Origin: an uncultured Pseudomonadales bacterium
GTDB taxonomy: Bacteria; Pseudomonadota; Gammaproteobacteria; Pseudomonadales; Azotimanducaceae
Reading direction: 5' to 3'
NCBI GenBank assembly: GCA_958296165.1
Contig: OY282447.1
Coordinates: 3,534,001-3,598,000, forward strand
Length of the DNA: 64,000 bases
Made by a program: the position numbers and the translations under genes
Notes under the pieces: model-generated
What the model was told of the DNA's origin: nothing
The model's input: the letters and a program-made list of their open reading frames with translations, nothing else
The model's database searches: none
Shown here: piece after piece, positions 26,843-35,724 of the stretch
How positions within the stretch are numbered: position 1 is the first letter of the stretch
How the letters are laid out: each line of letters opens with the position of its first letter

Positions 26843-26985
26843 CCCGCCACGGCCCCGGCGACTTGGCCGCGGCGTGGGCGAAGCGGCTCTACGCGGCGTT
26901 CAAGGCGGGCGCGTCGACGACATGCTGGCCAAACTGCGCCAGCGCGACGCCGTCCTGCCCGGTCGACGGCGACTCCTCATGGCAA
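26843..26985 (+). mobile_element. Internal fragment of an ISKra4-type transposase
   Basis: Encodes ARHGPGDLAAAWAKRLYAAFKAG and, one base shifted, RVDDMLAKLRQRD, matching the transposase of the complete element at 7.6-9.3 kb (AEAWAKKL... RLDDVLADL) but on the other strand. No ends or target duplication remain. It truncates the SDR gene on one side and abuts the stop of the caspase-like gene on the other. The -1 shift falls within about four codons of that in the complete copy. Confidence 0.7.
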
Positions 26986-29604
26986 GTCTCGAGCTAACCG
27001 AAAACCCACGAAGTTCTCGCGGGCGCCCGGTTCCATGCGGTGGCGGTTGGCTAGTCGCAGGTCCGACAGCTTTGACTGCCACGAACCGCCGCGCACGATG
27101 CCATAGCGGCACGATGAGCCGCCCCACGATGAACCGTCCTTCGGGGCGTTGGTGTAGTGCTCATGCCAGCAGTCAGAGACCCACTCAGCAATGTTGCCGT
27201 GGGTATCGTACAGGTCGAAGGCGTTACGTGGGAAGGTGCCGACTTCAGTAGTTTTTTTGCGATGGCGGATTTTTCTGGGACCGGTGCGGGCACGGAAGTT
27301 GGCTTGCTCTGGCGTTACCGTGGCACCCAAGTTGAACGGTGCGGTGGAGTTGGCGCGGGCGGCATACTCCCATTCGGCCTCACTGGGCAGGCGGTATTTA
27401 GACTCGCCCACGATGCGGTTCAGCCAAGCGATGTACGCTTCAACGTCGAAACGGGATACGTTCACGACAGGCATTTTCTTGCGTCCCCACGGAGAGGGTG
27501 GTTGCCAGCCGTTGCAACGACCGTCGGCTAGGCAGGCATCCCACTCATCGAACGTGATTTCGTGAACACTTAGGGCGAATGCCTGCTTGAACGTGACGAT
27601 ACGGCGCGGCCCCTCGTCCTTGTTGCGCCCTTGCTCGAAAGATGGTGATCCCATGGAGAATTGGCCCGCTGGAATCACCACCATCTCGGGGCAGTGGGGG
27701 CAGTCGCTGAACACTCGGTGTGCCTTCTGTCGATCCTCTAACACGTTGCCGAGGACCGCGATGCGGTACTCAGCAGCCTGTACGCCGGCCCCGTCGGGAA
27801 ACGCTTTGACGTAACGCTCCAACTGCGCCGCATCCTCGCTCTCGTTCACGAGGCGCAGAATCCGCTCGCGAGCGAGGTTGGCGAACTCGGAATCCATGGT
27901 GTTGCGGACGAATCGCTCAAACAGGGCGAGGTCTTCCTCGCTTTCGATCTGCGACCAAGTGTCCAAAGCCTCAATGCGCTTTTGGGCCTCCCGCGTCGCG
28001 CTGCCGTTGGGGAACGTGCGCACGTATTGGCGTAGCTGCAAGTCGCTCGCATCCTTGATGGCTGCCACCACCCGTTCCTGCGCATGGCGCTTGAATACGG
28101 GGTCCTCCACTTCAGTGGCAAATTCCTGCAGCGCGAACATATCCGTGCTGTCTTGCAGTACCGCCCACGAACGTAACATATCCGTGCGCCGGCGTGCCGC
28201 CGCCACAATGGCTTCCGTGCCTTGGCCGAACGGTTCTGTGTAGGCCTCGAGCATGGCGACATCGTTGATGTTGGCAATCAACGTAAGCAGGCAGCCTTTG
28301 GCGTCTTCCGCGAACATGCCGTCGGCATATTGCGAAAGGTAGCTCTTGGCAATGTATGAGTCAGCGCAAAAGGCCGTGGTAACGCGCCGCCGGGCTTCAC
28401 CGGCGTATTTGCTCTCCGGAAAATCGACAAGGTACTCTTCCAATTCCCAAGGGCGGCCGTCTGCGACAGCCCGCCAACGCGTTTCCGGGGTGTGGCGGCT
28501 CCGACCGCGGTTCGGCGGCTCGACAGTGGGTAGCCGCTCCGCGAGCAGTGGGCCGTGAACAAAGCCCGTGCGGCCTTCCAGCTGAACTCGGAACCAATTG
28601 CGGCCAACTACCTTGCCTGTTACGTTAACGCTCTGGCCAATCTCTAGCTGGTCAACGGTGTCATAGGAAACGTCCGGACCTTTGCGCACATTGGAGCGGC
28701 TGGTGGCGTACATCACGCGGTCCGCCACTTCGATTTCGGTAGTAGAAGCGCGCTGCGGCCGCTCCACCTGAAAACGCGGTTGTGCCGCGGCGATCGTCGG
28801 CGGGGGCGGAGGCTGATCTGGTGGCAGAAAATAGAACGGCGGGCCGGTAAGGGAAACGGATTCCCATGGCGTTTGCGCATCTCTGGTGGCTTCCTTCACC
28901 GAAGACCGCACTTGCCGGAATACATCCTCAATGCGTACGCCCGTGGCGCTGATGGCGCTGGCCAGGGCTTCGGCATATGGAGAGTGTTGGCCGCGACCGT
29001 CGACGGCTTCTTGGCCGGGGCCGGCCGAGTAGGCGATCAGGGCTCCTGCCGGGCCTTCCATCTGCGTCAGACCACTCTTGATGGAGCGGCTGTTGGCCTG
29101 CAGTTTGGGCGGCGGCGTGCGACAGGCGTCGAGAATTACCATGTTCAGCACGTTGCCTGCCTGCTCCATACGGTCTAGCACCCACTGCGCCGGTACGGCG
29201 TTGGTTTGCAGTTGGTTCTCGTTGTCGATGGATTCGCCGAGCGGAATCAGGTAATTCACGCCACGCGATTGCACGCCATGGCCGGCGAAGAAGAACAGCC
29301 CCACGGCACCTCGGCCGGCATATGCTAGGCTGTCGCCGAATTTGTTGATACTGCTGGTGAGCGTGGCGCGGTCGGCATTGATGGATGTCATCACGTCGAA
29401 ACCTACCGACTCCAGCGTGCGCGCGATGAGCTCGGCGTCGTTGGCCGGGTTGGCCAATCGTGGCATGTCCGTGTAGCCACTGTTGCCGACGACCAAGGCG
29501 ATGCGTTGCTCGGCGTGGGCCGGAGGACACAACATCGCTGGCAGTGCCAGCAGTAGGGCCGTAAGCGTGGCAGCTTTGGTTCGCGACTCAATTCTCACTG
29601 TCAC
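26977..29604 (-). CDS. Secreted caspase-like protein with SH3 and FGE-sulfatase domains
   Basis: 875 residues. Sec signal peptide ending AHA at residue 31. Caspase (peptidase C14) domain about 32-260 with His109 in FFFAGHG and Cys161 in ILDACR. A bacterial SH3 domain follows (about 295-365, SNVRKGPDVSYDTVDQLEIG). Then a helical region of tandem units, e.g. FVRNTMDSEFANLARERIL. A C-terminal formylglycine-generating-enzyme-like domain from about 640 has VVIPAGQFSMGSP, LPSEAEWEYAAR and GIVRGGSWQ. The GTG start overlaps the upstream stop (GTGA). It should act outside the cytoplasm. Protease plus FGE-type domain suggests signalling or surface processing. Confidence 0.87.
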   Translation of the reverse strand: MTVRIESRTKAATLTALLLALPAMLCPPAHAEQRIALVVGNSGYTDMPRLANPANDAELIARTLESVGFDVMTSINADRATLTSSINKFGDSLAYAGRGAVGLFFFAGHGVQSRGVNYLIPLGESIDNENQLQTNAVPAQWVLDRMEQAGNVLNMVILDACRTPPPKLQANSRSIKSGLTQMEGPAGALIAYSAGPGQEAVDGRGQHSPYAEALASAISATGVRIEDVFRQVRSSVKEATRDAQTPWESVSLTGPPFYFLPPDQPPPPPTIAAAQPRFQVERPQRASTTEIEVADRVMYATSRSNVRKGPDVSYDTVDQLEIGQSVNVTGKVVGRNWFRVQLEGRTGFVHGPLLAERLPTVEPPNRGRSRHTPETRWRAVADGRPWELEEYLVDFPESKYAGEARRRVTTAFCADSYIAKSYLSQYADGMFAEDAKGCLLTLIANINDVAMLEAYTEPFGQGTEAIVAAARRRTDMLRSWAVLQDSTDMFALQEFATEVEDPVFKRHAQERVVAAIKDASDLQLRQYVRTFPNGSATREAQKRIEALDTWSQIESEEDLALFERFVRNTMDSEFANLARERILRLVNESEDAAQLERYVKAFPDGAGVQAAEYRIAVLGNVLEDRQKAHRVFSDCPHCPEMVVIPAGQFSMGSPSFEQGRNKDEGPRRIVTFKQAFALSVHEITFDEWDACLADGRCNGWQPPSPWGRKKMPVVNVSRFDVEAYIAWLNRIVGESKYRLPSEAEWEYAARANSTAPFNLGATVTPEQANFRARTGPRKIRHRKKTTEVGTFPRNAFDLYDTHGNIAEWVSDCWHEHYTNAPKDGSSWGGSSCRYGIVRGGSWQSKLSDLRLANRHRMEPGARENFVGFRLARDLP

Positions 29605-31562
29605 CGTTCCACGATCTCGTATGCCACATCACCATAGCCCCAGTTCGGGCGACCCCAGCGGCGCAGGTGGCCTGCAAGCTCGACGATGAACGCGTCCGGG
29701 CGTGGAATGACCGCAAGGTCCTTGTGCCGCGCCGTCAACACAGCCAAACGGGACTCGTCGTCCGCGACGACCGCCACCAACATGCCGCGTCCGGTTGGCG
29801 AGCGGGCGACAAAACGAAAGCCGCCGCGCGAGCCCGGCAAAGTCACTGTTTCGCCAGCCGCAATCCGTGGGGAAACGCCAGCAAGCAGGCTTCGTTCATT
29901 CGGAAACACTTGCACCAGCTGACCGTTGGCATCTATGTCCAGCAGCACCAAGACCCCAGCGCGGTCGCTCTCTACAACCACTTCGATTTCCTCGCCCTCG
30001 AGCAACCGCGAACGCGGTTGGACGCGCACCGTTACGCCGCCCTCGCGCCGCACGCGGCCGTTCGTCGTAGCTATGAGTATGTCTTTTGCCAACCCGGCAA
30101 CAGGTGGCAACGCCGGCGTAGCGTTGGCCCGTGCCAGCGGCGCAAAGATTGGCTGGTCGACCGCATGCTCGCCTATGCTCAGTTGCGGGGTGAGGCCGCC
30201 GCCAATAGCACAGACCTGCCGATTGCGATCGCAATAGGCAGCGGACTCCGCGCGCAGATACGTTTGTAGCTCTCTGGCCGTTACGGTGCCATCCTGGTTG
30301 GCGTCGGCAGCGCCATCCTTCGAACCGGACAGCAGCCGCCGGGTGAAGACGCTGGCGAAGTGCGGTGCGGATTCGCCGTCCACCAAGGCCTTTTGATCGG
30401 CGCGCACGGCTGTCCACACGGTGAGATTACGGCTCTCGGAATCCAAGAACACCTCGGCACTAGCATCGCTCGGCTCTGGGTCCCCACGTGTTCGTGCCAA
30501 AAGGCGTAGCGGCTGGCCGTCGGGCAATCGTGGCGACTTGACGAAGCGCCAATCTGCGGTGCTGACGGCACTGCGAGTGAGTGTCCCGGAATGGCAGGCA
30601 TCAATGATCACTTCTGTCTTGCCCGCACGGCGGGCCAGCAGGACAGCGATTTCGTCGTCGCTGATCATGCCATTGGCGACCCCGTTCGTTACCTGGACAT
30701 CCACTGGCACCAACGTCTCGTCCCAGCCGTCCTGCTCGTCGCCATCAGAGTCGCGCTCTTGGAAGCCATGACCACTGAAATACAGCAGCGCGTAGCCGGT
30801 GCCGGGAATCAGCCAATCCTCAATGGCGTGCAGTATGTTTCGACGTGTGGCGTCAGCGTCGCGCAAGGTGCGGATGTTCGCTCCGGTCATGCCGAGATCC
30901 TCGCGCAGATAGGTACGCATCGCTTCGATGTCGTTCGTTGGCGCACCCATCAGCGACGATACAGTGGTGTATCGGTCAATGCCGATCAGCAGGGCCTTCG
31001 CGTCTGCGGGTGGCATGTTGGTGGCCCGTTCGACTAGCCGCCGAGGACCCACGTTTACGATCTCTACGCGGCGGTTGCCAGCGTCCGTGGCCTTGAGACC
31101 GGGCCGCGGGAAATCCTCTCCTAAGCCAACTGGAGTTAGCCGAGCAGAGGGAATGCCGGCGTCAACCAAACCATGCTGCACCGATTGCGCACGCCTAAGC
31201 GAGAGGTCGCGGTTGTAGGTAGCTGCGCCCCTGCTGTCTGTGTGCCCCTGCACGGCGAACCGCAGACGGTCCAACGGTGCCATTTCCAAGGCGGCACCGA
31301 GTTCTCGTACTTGGCGGCGAGCCGTATCGGTGAGCCTTGCGGAATCGTACTCGAACTTGATGGCGGGCAGCGTGGCAGTGCTGAAAACCGGTGGCGTTCG
31401 CGCGCTTTCCACAGCGATGCCGCGCGTCGCCGACGTGCTCCGCGTGAGTTCCCGGACGATCTGTTGCCGATCCAGTATTTTCTCCTCAGCATTTGCCAAG
31501 GCAGCCCCGACTGACGACGCGGCAGCGACCAAAAGGATGCTGTGGAACGGCCGCCGAGGCAT
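29601..31562 (-). CDS. Secreted OmpA / caspase / DUF4384 fusion protein
   Basis: 653 residues. Signal peptide (SILLVAAASSVGAALANA). OmpA-type peptidoglycan-binding domain about 66-170, with GHTDSRGAATYNRDLSLRRA. Caspase domain about 185-400 with His265 in YFSGHG and Cys323 in IIDACHS. An EF-hand-like loop near 420 (DANQDGTVTARELQ) could bind calcium, known to activate metacaspases. A DUF4384-like beta domain at about 520-610 contains VVVESDRAGVLVLLDIDANGQLVQVFPN. OmpA would tether it to the cell wall. It starts 19 bases after the upstream gene and overlaps the next by four. Confidence 0.87.
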   Translation of the reverse strand: MPRRPFHSILLVAAASSVGAALANAEEKILDRQQIVRELTRSTSATRGIAVESARTPPVFSTATLPAIKFEYDSARLTDTARRQVRELGAALEMAPLDRLRFAVQGHTDSRGAATYNRDLSLRRAQSVQHGLVDAGIPSARLTPVGLGEDFPRPGLKATDAGNRRVEIVNVGPRRLVERATNMPPADAKALLIGIDRYTTVSSLMGAPTNDIEAMRTYLREDLGMTGANIRTLRDADATRRNILHAIEDWLIPGTGYALLYFSGHGFQERDSDGDEQDGWDETLVPVDVQVTNGVANGMISDDEIAVLLARRAGKTEVIIDACHSGTLTRSAVSTADWRFVKSPRLPDGQPLRLLARTRGDPEPSDASAEVFLDSESRNLTVWTAVRADQKALVDGESAPHFASVFTRRLLSGSKDGAADANQDGTVTARELQTYLRAESAAYCDRNRQVCAIGGGLTPQLSIGEHAVDQPIFAPLARANATPALPPVAGLAKDILIATTNGRVRREGGVTVRVQPRSRLLEGEEIEVVVESDRAGVLVLLDIDANGQLVQVFPNERSLLAGVSPRIAAGETVTLPGSRGGFRFVARSPTGRGMLVAVVADDESRLAVLTARHKDLAVIPRPDAFIVELAGHLRRWGRPNWGYGDVAYEIVER

Positions 31563-31581
31563 GATCTGTCCTTGCAGAACT

Positions 31582-32259
31582 CTAGTCGATTTGAATGAAA
31601 GCTACATCGCGTGCCCACACTTTATGGTCGTCGCGCAACGAGATGCTGATGTCTTTGGCCACGGACGCGGCCATGCCTAAGGCGGCGAACGGCATGCCGC
31701 TGCGGGCGGGATCGACCAGGTGGTCGACTAGGGGGCTGGCATCTTTGGTAGCGATGACGGTGAGCAACTCGCGCCCGCGCGGGTGAGAGACTTTGAATTC
31801 ATAGTCGGCGCCGGCACTTGGAATGAACACCGGTGCATCGGCACGGACAAAGTTGTCCTTGTCAAAACTGTTAGGGAAGATGCGGTGTACATTGCCGCTC
31901 GTGCCGGTATCGTATACCCATACATAAGCGTCTTCGGAAACTTCGACAGACAACCGTACTGACTCGCCAGCGGCATATGTGCCACCGTCGCCGCGGTCCA
32001 CGGTTGCGTTCACCTCCAAGGTGGCGGCCGCGGCTTGGTAGACAGCGGCGTCGATGAAGTCGAAGTCTACTTCGTCGCCGGCGAACTGGCTTTCTGACTC
32101 GACGATCAGCATGGGCACTTGGCTGACGTGCAGGTCTTTGGTGACGGCGGCGTCGCCGGCCAAGACGACTACGGCGGCAAAGGCGCCGCCGGCGCCGGCT
32201 AGCCACGCCAAGGCGTGCCCGATGGAGGTCCTTGGGAGGGTCGTTGGGTTCACTTTCAT
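31582..32259 (-). CDS. Exported DUF4384-like protein
   Basis: 225 residues with an N-terminal hydrophobic segment (ALAWLAGAGGAFAAVVVLAGDAA) acting as signal or anchor. The rest is a DUF4384-type beta domain: GESVRLSVEVSEDAYVWVYDTGTSGNVHRIFPNSFDKDNFV, then LLTVIATKD. The same domain type ends the OmpA-caspase protein. Start at 32259 has AGGAG eight bases upstream. Second gene of the caspase operon; possibly a partner that shares the domain's ligand. Confidence 0.8.
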   Translation of the reverse strand: MKVNPTTLPRTSIGHALAWLAGAGGAFAAVVVLAGDAAVTKDLHVSQVPMLIVESESQFAGDEVDFDFIDAAVYQAAAATLEVNATVDRGDGGTYAAGESVRLSVEVSEDAYVWVYDTGTSGNVHRIFPNSFDKDNFVRADAPVFIPSAGADYEFKVSHPRGRELLTVIATKDASPLVDHLVDPARSGMPFAALGMAASVAKDISISLRDDHKVWARDVAFIQID

Positions 32260-32290
32260 AGCGTTCTCCTGTCGCGTTGGGGTGGCCGAG

Positions 32291-32923
32291 CTAGTGCTCA
32301 ACGACGGTCGTGCGGAGCGTGGTCAAACTCCACTCCGCGGGATTCATCCGGGCACGCGCCTGCTCCAAGCGCACATAGAACTGCGCCGGCGACATGTCGA
32401 TGGCGGCGACGCCGCCCGATTGGCTTTGGATGTCCCCGGGTGAGAGAAACGCGAGTTCCTTGAGCGTGGCGATGACGTAGAAGGCCTCCTCGCCAGACGG
32501 AGGTTTGACCGTGATGGCCATGCCGCTAGCCCTCCCTGGAAAACTGATGATCTGCGCCATCGGCATCTGCTTGTTGTCCAGCAGCCGGGTGACCTTGCAA
32601 GACGTGCTGACGTGGAAAAGCGTGACATAGGACGGTGCGCTGACCCGCATCTGGATGGTAAGCGGCTCACCTACATTGAAGTGGGCGTCTGGCACGCCCC
32701 ACGCTTCCACCGAATAGCTGCCACGTGTGCTTAGCCGCGGAACGTCGCAATCGGGCACCACTTGGACGATTTCCCGTTGGGGCACCTCAACAACTTCCGT
32801 GACGCAAGCCGATAGCAGCGCAGCAACAACGATGCCCAGTGCCGGCGCTACTCTCATTGGCCAATACGTCTTTACCCCTTGGACGTCCCTGCTGGTGGCG
32901 TCGACTCTCTCGAATCTGTTCAT
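32291..32923 (-). CDS. Lipoprotein, DUF4384-like, first gene of caspase operon
   Basis: 210 residues. ALGIVVAALLSACVTEV is a lipobox ending at Cys40, so the mature protein is lipid-anchored. The remaining part has EPLTIQMRVSAPSYVTLFHVSTSCKVTRLLDN, then FYVIATLKEL, resembling the DUF4384 pattern of its neighbours. The ATG at 32923 has AGGAG five bases upstream; an internal ATG closer to the lipobox has none. Transcription from here covers three further genes to 26977. Confidence 0.75.
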   Translation of the reverse strand: MNRFERVDATSRDVQGVKTYWPMRVAPALGIVVAALLSACVTEVVEVPQREIVQVVPDCDVPRLSTRGSYSVEAWGVPDAHFNVGEPLTIQMRVSAPSYVTLFHVSTSCKVTRLLDNKQMPMAQIISFPGRASGMAITVKPPSGEEAFYVIATLKELAFLSPGDIQSQSGGVAAIDMSPAQFYVRLEQARARMNPAEWSLTTLRTTVVEH

Positions 32924-33218
32924 CTGGACTCCTATGCTTGCAGACTTTGTTGCATGTGGTCGCGGTCCTTTCCGATGTCTGCTACGAACCCGCCCGTTAT
33001 CCCAATGTGGCTACGACGGCTACGACGGGATTCTTGCCCACTGCAGCAGCGTCGTCCGATTCCCCATTCCCACTCACTCTTTGTGGATGCAACGGGAGCC
33101 ATGTACCGAAAGAGCCCCGCCCTTTAAACGGCCCAACAGCAAGTAAACCGCACTCCGCGGGGACTTTCAACCTTCTGAGCCGGCACGGCAGGGCCATCCC
33201 GAAGTTAGCTGCAAGTCA
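32924..33218. other. Intergenic region upstream of caspase operon
   Basis: Nearly 300 bases without a convincing gene. It must hold the promoter of the leftward caspase operon, but I see no clear sigma-70 boxes. The right edge is the start of transposase-related sequence. Confidence 0.4.
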
Positions 33219-33920
33219 TTGAGGCGGCGGGCGAATCAAGCCGTTCTGGACATTCGCGGGCGGACGCTGGCTGGCGCTGGCGGGGTGGCAGTCCGGGGCG
33301 TTCAAGGCGAGGCGCGGGACGCCTGGATCGGCTGGACGCCGGAGCGGCAGTTCCGTCGTCTGCGGCTGGTGGCGAACAACACGCGCTTCCTGATCCTGCC
33401 GGGCGCGCGGGCGCGGAACCTGGCGTCGCGGGCGCTGTCGCTGTCGCTGCGGCGTCTGTCGTCGGACATGGAGGCGGCGCTGGGCCATCCGGCGCTGGCG
33501 GCGGAGACGTTCGTGGATCCGTCGCGCTTCGAGGGGACGTGCTGCCGGGCGTCGAACTGGGTCGAGCCGGGGGAGACGCGGGGCTGCGCGAGGTCGGGCG
33601 GCGAGTGGGTGGCGCACGGGCGGCCGAAGCGGGTGTTCGCGTACCCGCTGCGGCGCCGCGCGCGGGAGGCGCTGCGCGGGCTGGACGAGCCGGCGCCGCT
33701 GCCGGCGTCGCCGCCGCCCGGGCCGCCGTCGGACGCGCGGCTGCGCAGCCTGTGCGACTTTCTGCGCCAGGTGCCGGAGCATCGCCGGCGGCGCGGCCTG
33801 CGGCATTCGCTGGCGACGGTGCTGGCGCTGTCCGCGGCCGCCAGGCTGGCGGGGGCGCGGGGGCCGACGGCGATCGCCGAGTTCGCGGCGCGGCTGACGC
33901 AGCGCCAGCTGGCGGCGGTA
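33219..33920 (+). pseudogene. DUF4338/DruA-type plus ISAs1-like transposase fragment
   Basis: From about 33300 the frame reads RDAWIGWTPERQFRRLRLVANNTRFLILPG, then VDPSRFEGTCCRASNWVEPGETRGCAR and WVAHGRPKRVFAYPLRR, the DUF4338 (DruA) domain. It continues into LRSLCDFLRQVPEHRRRRGLRHSLATVLALSAAARLAGARG, the N-terminal DDE_Tnp_1-associated region of ISAs1-like transposases. The domain's start is missing and the catalytic DDE core is absent. The frame is cut at 33920 by a duplicated piece of the racemase-fold gene in the other orientation. Confidence 0.75.
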
Positions 33921-34444
33921 GGGCGCGACAGCCCGGCAACGTGCTTCACCTCGAAGCCGATCTCGTTGAAGAAGCGCCGCACGTTGGCATCGCCCACCGG
34001 CGGGTAGGGCGTGATCACCGAAATCGTCTTGGCGCCGAAGGCGGAAAGCGCCTGGCGCGTGGCTGCCGCGCCGGTGCTGAGGCCGAGCTGGCCGATGCGC
34101 TCTTGGATGTCTTGCTCGAACGCCTCGTTGCCGGCCAAGCCGCCCCAGAAGGTCTCGGCGGACATGCCGAGCATGAGGTGGGTGATCTCGGCGCTGAGGG
34201 CGCGGTCGACGGCACCGGGCAACTCGCCGCGCATCATGTCGAGAAAGCGCTCGAACACGCTGTCCATGCCTTCGCCGGTTTTGGCGTTCTCGTCCGCCCA
34301 GTTGCGCAGCTCGATCGAGAAACGCGACGGATGCCACGTTACGCCCTCCAGCGCGAATTTCTGCAAATCGTATTCAACGCCCGTGTTGGTAGACGGAATC
34401 AAGACGCCGATGCGGGCCCGGCGAGCGATTTGGTAGTTGTCCAT
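33921..34444 (-). pseudogene. Truncated duplicate of the racemase-fold gene
   Basis: Encodes residues 1-175 of the enzyme gene at 25.3-26.1 kb with only a few changes (for example Trp43 to Ser, Thr140 to Lys). It then runs into antisense transposase sequence after AGLSRP. The catalytic Cys206 is therefore lost. Nucleotide identity extends about 13 bases upstream of the ATG. It directly follows the Rieske gene, which may have been the enzyme gene's original context. Confidence 0.85.
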
Positions 34445-34477
34445 TGCGGCCCCTCGACAACGACCTAGGAAGGCCGT

Positions 34478-35617
34478 TCAGCCCGCTTCGGCGATGGTCG
34501 TCTGGCGGCTTGACGGCGGCGTCAAAGGCACCGGCGCCATTACCCAGTCGATGTCGGCGTGTTGCCGACGTTGCGGCGATGGGATGGTCAACACCTTGCG
34601 CCCGCGCTGCGCCGCCACGGCCGCCGCATCGATCTGCCAGCCCTTTTCGATCAGTCGGCGACGCGCGGCTCGAAAGCTGCCCATGAAGCGGTCGTCCTTC
34701 ACGGACAGTTCGTGCAGATGATTCTCCGGCAGGAAGTTCGGCGTTGCGCGTTCGACGATGGCGGCGTCTTGGGCGAATATCTTGCGCAGGCGTTTGCGCG
34801 AGCCGCGATCGAAGACGTTCGGTTTAAGGAAGTTGCGCATCTGTGTGGCGAAGGTGCGGGTGTGGTTTTCGTCCACGGGCGTGTTGGCGTCGAACATGAT
34901 GATCGACATCTTCGGATTGATGTCGATGCGGATGCGCGCGATCAGACCGTTTAGATGCCATTCAGGCTTGGTCACCGTGGGCTGGCGTTCCTTGCGCATC
35001 CGTCGGCGCAGCCAGCCTTTCATCTGCGGCGGATATTGGATGTTTTCCGATCGGCCTTGGTAGTCGTTTTTTTCGACCGCGACGATGTGGTTGTCGTAGG
35101 CCGTCGCTTCCATGCCGAAGCTGGGGTGAACGAACGACGCGTGCGCGATGTCGATGCCGTTTTCCACCACGCGCGCCGCTTCGGCGCTCCAATGCCACTC
35201 GTCGGTAATCCGCTTCCAAGCCGGATCGTCGTACTCCGGGAACTCGGGCAGCGGGAAGCGTTGTTGTTCAGGCGCATCGCCGAGAAACACCCAAATCATC
35301 CCGAAGCGTTCGCAGGTGGGATAGGCGTCGATGCGCGCCCGCTGCGGCGGCTTGAAGTCTTCGCCTTCTGAGGGAACGTGTACGACCTGCCCATCGCCGT
35401 CGTAACGCCAGCCGTGGTAGGGGCAGGCTACGCAGTCGCCCTTGCGCCATCCCCCGGATAGGGCGCCGCCGCGATGCAGGCATACGTCGCTCAAGCAATG
35501 GGCTTTGCCAGCGGAATCGCGAAACAGCACGAAATCCTGCCCCAACATTCGCGTGCGAACGGGTCGATCCACAACAGCCTTCGACCACTCGGCAACGTAC
35601 CAAAGGTTGATCAACAT
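34478..35617 (-). CDS. Rieske non-haem iron oxygenase, pheophorbide a oxygenase/VanA-like
   Basis: 379 residues. Rieske [2Fe-2S] ligands Cys46-x-His48 and Cys65-x2-His68 (VCLHRGG, CPYHGW). The mononuclear iron site is Asn153..Asp156-x2-His159-x4-His164 (ENGIDIAHASFVH). The C-terminal half matches the oxygenase domain of the vanillate demethylase/pheophorbide a oxygenase group more than multi-subunit ring-hydroxylating dioxygenases. It should insert oxygen into or demethylate an aromatic or tetrapyrrole-like substrate with an external reductase, which is not in view. It is divergent from an RCCR-like gene, the pairing used in plant chlorophyll breakdown. Confidence 0.87.
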   Translation of the reverse strand: MLINLWYVAEWSKAVVDRPVRTRMLGQDFVLFRDSAGKAHCLSDVCLHRGGALSGGWRKGDCVACPYHGWRYDGDGQVVHVPSEGEDFKPPQRARIDAYPTCERFGMIWVFLGDAPEQQRFPLPEFPEYDDPAWKRITDEWHWSAEAARVVENGIDIAHASFVHPSFGMEATAYDNHIVAVEKNDYQGRSENIQYPPQMKGWLRRRMRKERQPTVTKPEWHLNGLIARIRIDINPKMSIIMFDANTPVDENHTRTFATQMRNFLKPNVFDRGSRKRLRKIFAQDAAIVERATPNFLPENHLHELSVKDDRFMGSFRAARRRLIEKGWQIDAAAVAAQRGRKVLTIPSPQRRQHADIDWVMAPVPLTPPSSRQTTIAEAG

Positions 35618-35724
35618 CGCGCTGCTCTCATCATCTCACCTCTCGCCCTCTCACCGTCTCGCTTGCAATCCCCGTGTCCTTCGCTGAGCATACATGCATT
35701 CTTGGCTGCGCATGGGGGTCGCCG

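Noticed and set aside
33302-34444. A 380-codon leftward 'fusion' of the racemase-fold protein with a novel domain
   Set aside because: The second half is antisense to the transposase remnant, so the fusion arises from the duplication junction and is not a real two-domain protein.
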